Part shown: positions 1-4,554 of the stretch, one piece after another
How the letters are laid out: each line of letters opens with the position of its first letter
Position numbering within the stretch: the first letter of the stretch is position 1
Assembly (NCBI GenBank): GCA_021774995.1
Contig: JAJFIM010000328.1
Coordinates: forward strand, 1-5,555
Source: Alphaproteobacteria bacterium
Lineage (GTDB): Bacteria; Pseudomonadota; Alphaproteobacteria; SMXP01
Direction: 5' to 3'
Length of the DNA: 5,555 nt
The notes under the pieces: model-generated
What the model was told of the DNA's origin: nothing
The model's database searches: none
Seen by the model: only the letters and a program-made list of their open reading frames with translations
Position numbers and translations under genes: made by a program

Positions 1-774
1 CAGGATTACGCCGATATGGCGGGCGCCGATGTGATCATCGTGACGGCCGGCGTGCCGCGTAAACCGGGGATGAGCCGCGACGATCTGGTGGAGATCAATC
101 TCAAAGTCATGAAGGCGGTGGGCGAGGGCATTAAAACCCACGCGCCCGACGCCTTTGTCATTTGCATTACAAACCCATTGGACGCCATGGTCTGGGCCTT
201 GCGCGAATTTTCAGGTCTGCCCCATTCCAAAATCGTCGGCATGGCGGGCGTGCTCGATTCGGCGCGCTTTCGCAAATTCCTGGCCGACGAATTCAAAGTT
301 TCAGTAGAAGACGTCACAGCCTTTGTGCTGGGCGGCCACGGCGACACCATGGTGCCCTTGCTGCGCTATTCCGCTGTGGCGGGCATCCCCGTGCCCGATC
401 TCATTAAGATGGGCTGGAGCACGCAAGACAAACTGGACGCGATTGTTCAGCGCACGCGCGATGGCGGCGCCGAGATCGTCGGCCTGCTGAAAACAGGTTC
501 CGCTTTTTACGCGCCCGCAACGGCCGCCATTGAAATGGCGGAGAGTTATCTCAAAGACAAAAAGCGCCTTGTTCCGTGTGCAGCGCATCTCACCGGCCAA
601 TACGGCGTTGACGATCTTTATGTCGGCGTGCCGGTGATCATCGGCGCGGGCGGGGTTGAGAGCATTGTCGAGATCAACATGGACGCGGACGAGCAGGCCA
701 TGTTCGACAAATCCGTTGATGCGGTTAAAGGCCTTCTGGACATGTGCAAGCGCATCGACCCCAGCCTGGGATAG
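1..774 (+). CDS. mdh: Malate dehydrogenase, NAD-dependent, LDH-like type (3' part; 5' end outside window)
   Basis: Cytoplasmic enzyme of the TCA cycle that interconverts malate and oxaloacetate with NAD. The reading frame is open from base 1 and ends at TAG 772-774, giving 257 visible residues. Compared with the usual length of about 320, some 60 N-terminal residues with the NAD-binding glycine motif are missing. In visible numbering, the segment AGVPRKPGMSR (16-26) carries R20, at the position where lactate dehydrogenases have Gln; Arg there is the hallmark of malate specificity. R26 is the second substrate arginine, N58 lies in ITNPLD, and D86 and R89 lie in GVLDSARFR. H113 in GGHGDTMVP is the catalytic His paired with that Asp. 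All expected active-site residues are present, so nothing suggests decay. It is the first of the TCA genes here. Normally it would be followed closely by sucC, but the Fic gene intervenes. No clear terminator follows its stop codon. Confidence 0.97.
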   Translation, partial: QDYADMAGADVIIVTAGVPRKPGMSRDDLVEINLKVMKAVGEGIKTHAPDAFVICITNPLDAMVWALREFSGLPHSKIVGMAGVLDSARFRKFLADEFKVSVEDVTAFVLGGHGDTMVPLLRYSAVAGIPVPDLIKMGWSTQDKLDAIVQRTRDGGAEIVGLLKTGSAFYAPATAAIEMAESYLKDKKRLVPCAAHLTGQYGVDDLYVGVPVIIGAGGVESIVEINMDADEQAMFDKSVDAVKGLLDMCKRIDPSLG

Positions 775-832
775 GGGGTGTTTTACCTCTTCCGGGATGT
801 TTATCTCGTAGTTTGCTTAGATTTTAAGAATT

Positions 833-864
833 TAAATTAACGAATCAGGGGTTTTGTTAAATTA
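833..864. repeat. Imperfect 32-bp inverted repeat, copy A (possible operator)
   Basis: Left arm TAAATTAACGAA (833-844) and right arm TTTGTTAAATTA (853-864) are complementary at 10 of 12 positions, around an 8-base centre TCAGGGGT. It matches copy B at 903-934 in 25 of 32 positions, with the same arm length and the same centre length. The shared core is AAC(G/A)AA-TCA-N3-GT-TTTGTT. A repeated palindrome upstream of a gene with a winged-helix-like C-terminus looks like a dimeric repressor site. That function is inferred, and a hairpin role in RNA is an alternative. Confidence 0.6.
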
Positions 865-869
865 CCCCC

Positions 870-898
870 TTGTAAAGTCATGGTCGTTACTTTAAAAA
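870..898 (+). promoter_or_regulatory. Weak candidate promoter for the Fic gene
   Basis: TTGTAA (870-875), a 17-base spacer and TAAAAA (893-898) match the sigma-70 consensus at 4 of 6 positions in each box. The pair lies between the two inverted repeats, so bound copies would flank it. An alternative -10 is TAAAAT (933-938), overlapping the right arm of copy B, but that one lacks a recognisable -35. In DNA this AT-rich such matches arise easily by chance. Confidence 0.25.
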
Positions 899-902
899 CA
901 CC

Positions 903-934
903 TAATTAAACAAATCATCTGTTTTGTTTAATTA
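903..934. repeat. Perfect-arm 32-bp inverted repeat, copy B (possible operator)
   Basis: Left arm TAATTAAACAAA (903-914) and right arm TTTGTTTAATTA (923-934) are fully complementary over 12 bp around the 8-base centre TCATCTGT. Its centre (918.5) is exactly 70 bp from the centre of copy A (848.5). It ends 31 bases before the TTG start of the Fic gene, so a protein bound here could block transcription start or early elongation. No T-run typical of a terminator follows. The structure is certain; the regulatory reading is inference. Confidence 0.7.
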
Positions 935-965
935 AAATAGTTGAATCAGCTATTGGACATACAAG

Positions 966-2135
966 TTGAGCGTGCTGGACCGGATCGGCGATTATGTGAC
1001 GTGCGCAGTGGCGGGGGCCCGCTATGAAGCCTATGTGCCCAAGCCCCTTCCGCCCGACCCGCCTTTGGATACGGCCTCTCTCTACAGCCTGATCGATCAG
1101 GCCAATGCGGCAATCGGACGTTTGGATGGAACCACGCGCGTTCTCCCGAACACGTCTCTCTTCCTTTATATTTACATCCGGAAAGAAGCGGTTTTATCTT
1201 CACAGATTGAGGGAACTCAATCTTCTCTTTCCGACCTCCTTCTCTTTGAGACAAATGAGGCGCCGGGCGTTCCTCTCGATGATGTCATTGAGGTTTCAAA
1301 TTATGTTGCGGCGATGGAGCATGGGCTGCAACGCATAGAAGATGGTTTTCCCCTTTCGCTCCGGCTGCTGCGCGAGATTCACAAAATTCTCATGACCAGA
1401 GGCCGTGGAGGCAATAAAGAACCGGGCGAATTTCGTCGTTCGCAAAATTGGATTGGGGGAACGCGGCCCGGTAACGCAAAATTCGTACCGCCTCCTCCGG
1501 AAAGATTGATGGAGGTTTTGGACCCTTTCGAAAAATTTCTTCATGACGAAGAAACGAAACTTCCTCTTTTGGTTAAAGCCGCTCTGTTGCATGTGCAATT
1601 TGAAACAATTCACCCATTTCTTGATGGAAACGGTCGGCTGGGCCGTCTTCTCATTACTTTCCTTCTCTGCACGGAGGGTATGCTGGAGAAGCCTTTGCTT
1701 TATTTGAGTCTGTTCTTTAAAGCCAATCAAAATGCATATTATGACCACCTTCAGTTGGTCAGGGAAACCGGTGATTGGGAGGAATGGATTGCCTTTTTTC
1801 TGACGGGCGTGATTAAAACAGCAGATCAGGCCATCGAGACTGCTAACGGGATCATGCAGCTTTTCGACGCCGATAGACAAAAAATTGAACAAATGAGTAA
1901 ATCGTCCAGTACGGCGCTTCGCATTCACTATGCATTTCAACTAAGGCCGATCGGCACGGCGCGTCAGATCCACGAAGAGCACAATATTTCGATGCCGGCA
2001 ATTAACAATGCGCTTAAGAAACTCGAAAGCCGGGGAATCATTAAAGAGATAACGGGAAAAAGGCGCTACCGTATCTATGCATACGCGGCGTATATGCGGT
2101 TGCTCAATCAGGGAATTGAACCTTTGTCCTCGTAA
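966..2135 (+). CDS. Fic-family protein, class II (predicted AMP-transferase) with C-terminal winged-helix-like domain
   Basis: Fic enzymes transfer AMP (or a related group) from a nucleotide to a hydroxyl side chain of a target protein; the target here is unknown. The 389 residues show a Fic_N-type region (about 20-95), beginning with a proline-rich YVPKPLPPDPP stretch. It contains the inhibitory motif S78-x3-E82-G83 in SSQIEGT, which makes this a class II (self-inhibited) Fic. The Fic core spans about 110-285, with the target-docking flap near 161-178 (NWIGGTRPGN). The complete catalytic motif is HPFLDGNGRLGR at 216-227, with H216, D220, N222 and R227. Residues about 318-375 resemble a winged helix, including TARQIHEEHNISMPAINNAL and a basic GKRRYRIYAY wing. 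The length fits stand-alone relatives such as Shewanella SoFic. The frame opens at 945 with no ATG, so the start is TTG 966 or GTG 972; no good Shine-Dalgarno is visible. GC is lower than in the neighbours (25 of 60 in 1861-1920), suggesting acquisition. No separate antitoxin gene is adjacent, as expected with an internal inhibitory helix. Confidence 0.93.
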   Translation: MSVLDRIGDYVTCAVAGARYEAYVPKPLPPDPPLDTASLYSLIDQANAAIGRLDGTTRVLPNTSLFLYIYIRKEAVLSSQIEGTQSSLSDLLLFETNEAPGVPLDDVIEVSNYVAAMEHGLQRIEDGFPLSLRLLREIHKILMTRGRGGNKEPGEFRRSQNWIGGTRPGNAKFVPPPPERLMEVLDPFEKFLHDEETKLPLLVKAALLHVQFETIHPFLDGNGRLGRLLITFLLCTEGMLEKPLLYLSLFFKANQNAYYDHLQLVRETGDWEEWIAFFLTGVIKTADQAIETANGIMQLFDADRQKIEQMSKSSSTALRIHYAFQLRPIGTARQIHEEHNISMPAINNALKKLESRGIIKEITGKRRYRIYAYAAYMRLLNQGIEPLSS

Positions 2136-2216
2136 TATCTGGATATAAGCGCACCCCTCACGCGGCCTGGCGGTTCTGGTCACGCCCTATCACATCTCAC
2201 TGTTTTGCCCCCATTT

Positions 2217-2236
2217 CCCGCTTGCGCGGGGCTTTT
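2217..2236 (+). terminator. Candidate intrinsic terminator after the Fic gene
   Basis: CCCGC (2217-2221), loop TTGC and GCGGG (2226-2230) form a perfect 5-bp GC stem, followed by GCTTTT (2231-2236). It lies 81 bases past the Fic stop codon. The stem is short and the T-run has only four bases, so termination may be partial. Because mdh has no evident terminator of its own, this could also be the original mdh terminator. Confidence 0.45.
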
Positions 2237-2249
2237 GCGGTGCTATAAG
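2221..2249 (+). promoter_or_regulatory. Candidate promoter for sucCD(A)
   Basis: TGCTATAAG (2241-2249) is an extended -10 (TG-n-TATAAG, 5 of 6 in the hexamer) and also resembles the alphaproteobacterial GCTANAWC form. A partial -35, CTTGCG at 2221-2226, lies 17 bases before the TATAAG. The -35 is weak and sits inside the candidate terminator hairpin. Predicted transcription would begin near 2256, leaving a leader of about 90 bases before sucC. Confidence 0.4.
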
Positions 2250-2258
2250 GCGCTAAGG

Positions 2259-2316
2259 GGCCATATGGTTAATGGCCGGGTAACCAAATTCGGGTTTACT
2301 GCATCTATGAAATGCA
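2259..2316 (+). promoter_or_regulatory. Overlapping short inverted repeats in the presumed sucC leader
   Basis: GGCCAT (2259-2264) pairs with ATGGCC (2272-2277). GGTTA (2267-2271), lying in that loop, pairs with TAACC (2281-2285). The two stems interleave and would compete in RNA or form a pseudoknot. A third stem, TGCAT (2300-2304) with ATGCA (2312-2316), follows. The complementarity is exact but the arms are short, so chance is a real possibility. I recognise no known riboswitch class here. Confidence 0.3.
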
Positions 2317-2343
2317 ACCAATGAAGGGTGTGAGACAGTCCTC

Positions 2344-3513
2344 ATGAATATCCATGAATATCAGGCGAAAGCCGTGTTGAAAGAATTTGGCGTCCCTGTG
2401 CCCGATGGCCATGCGGCGTTCAGCGTCGATGAAGCGGTGGCGGCGGCGACCAAGCTTGGCGGCCCGGTATGGGTGGTCAAAGCCCAGATCCATGCGGGCG
2501 GCAGAGGCAAAGGGGGCGGCGTCAAGGTGGTGAAAAGCCTGGACGACGTGCGCGCGCAGGCTGAAGCTATATTGGGCATGACCCTCATAACCCACCAGAC
2601 CGGGCCCGCGGGCAAAAAAGTCGGCCGCATCTATATCGAAGACGGCTCGGATATCGCGCGGGAGCTTTATCTCTCATGCCTGGTGGACCGGGCGACCAGC
2701 CGCGTCGCCTTTATCGTCTCCACCGAAGGGGGCATGAACATCGAAGAAGTGGCGGCGCAAACGCCGGAAAAAATCCTCACCCTGACCATCGATCCCGCCA
2801 CTGGCATTATGGCGCATCACGGGCGCTCTATTGCCTTTGGGCTGGGATTGGAGGGCGCGCAAGTCAAGCAATGCGTGGCGCTGATCGGCAATCTCTATAA
2901 GGCCGTTCTTGCAACGGATATGAGCCTGCTGGAGATCAACCCGCTGGTGGTGACGAAAGGCGGCGATCTCATTTGTCTCGACGCCAAAGTGAATTTTGAT
3001 TCCAACGCGCTTTATCGCCATAAGGAATTGCTGGATCTGCGAGACGAAACGGAAGAAGACCCGGCGGAAATCGAAGCGTCGAAACACGACCTCAATTATA
3101 TCAAACTCGACGGCGCCATCGGCTGCATGGTCAACGGCGCCGGTCTCGCCATGGCCACCATGGACATCATCAAGCTCTATGGATCGGCGCCAGCCAACTT
3201 TCTCGATGTCGGCGGCGGGGCCAGCAAAGAGCAGATCACCCACGCTTTCAAGATCATAACATCAGATGAGAATGTCGAGGGAATTTTGATCAATATTTTC
3301 GGCGGCATCATGCGCTGCGACATTATCGCCGAGGGCGTGGTGGCGGCGGCGCGGGAGCTTGAGCTTAGCGTGCCCCTCGTGGTGCGGCTGGCGGGCACCA
3401 ATGTGGAACTGGGCAAAAAGATTCTTTCCGATTCGGGCCTTGCGATCATCCCGGCGGACGATCTGGATGATGCGGCGGAGAAAATCGTAAAAGCCGTGAA
3501 GGAGGCCGCATAA
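2344..3513 (+). CDS. sucC: Succinyl-CoA synthetase (succinate-CoA ligase), beta subunit
   Basis: With SucD it forms the cytoplasmic TCA enzyme that converts succinyl-CoA, NDP and phosphate to succinate, CoA and NTP. The 389 residues match the family length (388 in E. coli). ATG 2344 gives the conserved start MNIHEYQAK. The N-terminal ATP-grasp domain (about 1-240) has K46 and GRG at 53-55 in QIHAGGRGKGGG for nucleotide binding. E99, N199 and D213 (in EINPL and LDAKVNFD) fall at the nucleotide and magnesium positions of the E. coli protein. The C-terminal CoA-ligase domain (about 245-389) has N264 and the GIM motif at 321-323 (NIFGGIMRCD) that contact succinate. A spaced purine stretch (GAAGGG 2323-2328, or GTGAGA 2330-2335) is the likely ribosome-binding region. 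The stop overlaps the sucD start by one base, indicating translational coupling. ADP versus GDP preference cannot be decided with confidence. Confidence 0.98.
   Translation: MNIHEYQAKAVLKEFGVPVPDGHAAFSVDEAVAAATKLGGPVWVVKAQIHAGGRGKGGGVKVVKSLDDVRAQAEAILGMTLITHQTGPAGKKVGRIYIEDGSDIARELYLSCLVDRATSRVAFIVSTEGGMNIEEVAAQTPEKILTLTIDPATGIMAHHGRSIAFGLGLEGAQVKQCVALIGNLYKAVLATDMSLLEINPLVVTKGGDLICLDAKVNFDSNALYRHKELLDLRDETEEDPAEIEASKHDLNYIKLDGAIGCMVNGAGLAMATMDIIKLYGSAPANFLDVGGGASKEQITHAFKIITSDENVEGILINIFGGIMRCDIIAEGVVAAARELELSVPLVVRLAGTNVELGKKILSDSGLAIIPADDLDDAAEKIVKAVKEAA
3498..3505 (+). promoter_or_regulatory. Strong ribosome binding site for sucD inside the sucC end
   Basis: GAAGGAGG (3498-3505) is a near-ideal Shine-Dalgarno with a 7-base spacer to ATG 3513. 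It fixes the sucD start and lies within the last codons of sucC, supporting one mRNA and matched production of the two subunits. Confidence 0.9.
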
Positions 3514-4388
3514 TGTCTGTACTCATTGACGAAAACACTAAAGTCATCACGCAAGGCTTCACCGGCAATCAGGGCACGTTCCATTCCGAACAGGCCATTG
3601 CTTACGGCACGAAAGTCGTTGGGGGCACGTCTCCGGGCAAAGGCGGCGCCACGCATCTTGGCCTGCCGGTCTTTGATACGGTGAGCCAAGCCGTTGCTGC
3701 GACCGGCGCCACGGCGAGCGCGATTTATGTGCCGCCCCCTTTTGCGGCGGACGCCATCTGCGAAGCGATTGACGCCGGGATTGAGCTTGTGGTGTGCATC
3801 ACGGAAGGCATACCGGTGCTGGATATGGTCAAGGTCAAACGATCTTTATCAGGATCCGCCACGCGCCTTGTGGGGCCTAATTGCCCCGGCGTCATTACGC
3901 CGGACGCGTGCAAGATCGGCATCATGCCGGGACATATTCACCGGCGCGGGTCGGTTGGCATCGTGTCGCGCTCTGGCACGCTCACGTATGAAGCCGTTGC
4001 TCAAACCACCGCCGTGGGTCTGGGGCAGTCAACCTGTATCGGCATTGGCGGCGATCCGGTGAACGGCACCAATTTCATCGATTGTCTCGACATGTTTTTG
4101 GGCGACCCTGAAACCGAATCCATTGTCATGATCGGCGAGATCGGCGGCAGCGCTGAAGAGGAAGCGGCTGAATTTCTCACCGCCTCCAAGATTAAAAAGC
4201 CTGTAGTCGGATTTATCGCAGGTGTGACGGCGCCTCCCGGACGGCGCATGGGTCATGCGGGCGCCATCATTTCGGGCGGCAAGGGGGGCGCGGAAGACAA
4301 AATGGAAGCCATGCGCAGCGCCGATATCACAGTTGCCCGCTCGCCAGCAGCTCTGGGGTCAACTTTGGTGGACGTTCTCAAAAGCTGA
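3513..4388 (+). CDS. sucD: Succinyl-CoA synthetase (succinate-CoA ligase), alpha subunit
   Basis: Alpha subunit of the same enzyme. It binds CoA and carries the phosphohistidine intermediate. The 291 residues match the family (289 in E. coli). The N-terminal CoA-binding Rossmann domain (about 1-125) has TGNQG at 17-21 and SPGKGG at 40-45 for CoA contacts, YVPPPF at 72-77 and CITEGIP at 95-101. The ligase domain has GPNCPG at 121-126 and SRSGTLTYE at 152-160. H248 in GRRMGHAGAI is the phosphorylated His, equivalent to H246 of E. coli, with E210 (in GEIGG) nearby as expected for the family. Start and stop share TAATG with sucC (ATG 3513-3515). Nothing is truncated or unusual, and base composition matches sucC. 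Confidence 0.98.
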   Translation: MSVLIDENTKVITQGFTGNQGTFHSEQAIAYGTKVVGGTSPGKGGATHLGLPVFDTVSQAVAATGATASAIYVPPPFAADAICEAIDAGIELVVCITEGIPVLDMVKVKRSLSGSATRLVGPNCPGVITPDACKIGIMPGHIHRRGSVGIVSRSGTLTYEAVAQTTAVGLGQSTCIGIGGDPVNGTNFIDCLDMFLGDPETESIVMIGEIGGSAEEEAAEFLTASKIKKPVVGFIAGVTAPPGRRMGHAGAIISGGKGGAEDKMEAMRSADITVARSPAALGSTLVDVLKS

Positions 4389-4495
4389 TGGCTTTTAAGG
4401 GTTTAGTTAAGGGCTCCTGTGCCATTCTGGCCCTTAGCGGAGGAAACGCCATAACGAGGAGGGGATGCTGATAAGAAGCATTCCGATTATTCTTG
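4389..4495. other. sucD-sucA intergenic region with a hairpin
   Basis: A 107-base gap. TAAGGGC (4408-4414) and GCCCTTA (4430-4436) form a perfect 7-bp stem with a 15-base loop. No T-run follows, so it is not a typical terminator; mRNA stabilisation, processing or partial attenuation between sucCD and sucA are possible. A strong purine tract (GAGGAGGGG, 4456-4464) lies farther down, in front of a small ORF rather than of the sucA start. Confidence 0.5.
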
Positions 4496-4554
4496 ATGCC
4501 AAAAACACAAGCGCCCAGCGGCGCCAATGCGCCGGCCACAACCAGGGAATTTGA
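4465..4554 (+). CDS. Possible 29-codon leader ORF overlapping the sucA start
   Basis: ATG 4465 to TGA 4552-4554 encodes 29 residues (begins MLIRSIPIILDAK). GAGG (4456-4459) sits 5 bases before the ATG, a workable ribosome-binding site. It overlaps the first 59 bases of sucA in another frame. The peptide has no recognisable domain. It could be a translated leader that affects initiation at sucA, or the purine tract could be a distant or standby site for sucA and the ORF fortuitous. Low confidence that the peptide itself matters. Confidence 0.25.
   Translation: MLIRSIPIILDAKNTSAQRRQCAGHNQGI

Larger units (their letters stand above)
775..965. other. AT-rich intergenic region between mdh and the Fic gene
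   Basis: A 191-base gap that differs sharply from its surroundings: bases 781-960 contain 54 G/C out of 180 by hand count (30%), against 42 of 60 in a sample of sucC (2401-2460). It contains two similar 32-bp inverted repeats and a weak short palindrome between them, described separately. No convincing ORF, RNA gene or T-tailed terminator was found. The low GC suggests it arrived with, or evolved as the regulatory region of, the Fic gene downstream. Confidence 0.8.
2136..2343. other. Intergenic region between the Fic gene and sucC
   Basis: A 208-base gap whose composition returns toward that of the TCA genes. It holds a candidate terminator near 2217-2236, a candidate promoter near 2221-2249 and a presumed sucC leader with several short inverted repeats. 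No ORF with convincing features was seen. It may be the remnant of the original mdh-sucC spacer, with the Fic cassette placed upstream of it; this is inferred from composition only. Confidence 0.6.

Noticed and set aside
848..868. GGGGT/ACCCC hairpin as an mdh terminator
   Set aside because: The 5-bp stem has an 11-base loop, is followed by CTTGTAA rather than a T-run, and overlaps the better-supported inverted repeat copy A.
1296..1940. 214-codon open frame on the minus strand inside the Fic gene
   Set aside because: It is antisense to a clearly conserved Fic coding sequence and the translation shows no recognisable domain.
774..2158. Short inverted match (GGGGTG near 775-780, CACCCC at 2152-2157) flanking the Fic cassette as possible mobile-element ends
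   Set aside because: Only six bases, with no target duplication or recombinase gene; expected by chance.
2344..2362. Tandem direct repeat ATGAATATC separated by one base at the sucC start
   Set aside because: It simply encodes the conserved MNIHEYQ N-terminus, so coding constraint explains it.
2674..3243. 189-codon open frame on the minus strand inside sucC
   Set aside because: A shadow of sucC codon bias; the + strand encodes intact, conserved SucC throughout this stretch.
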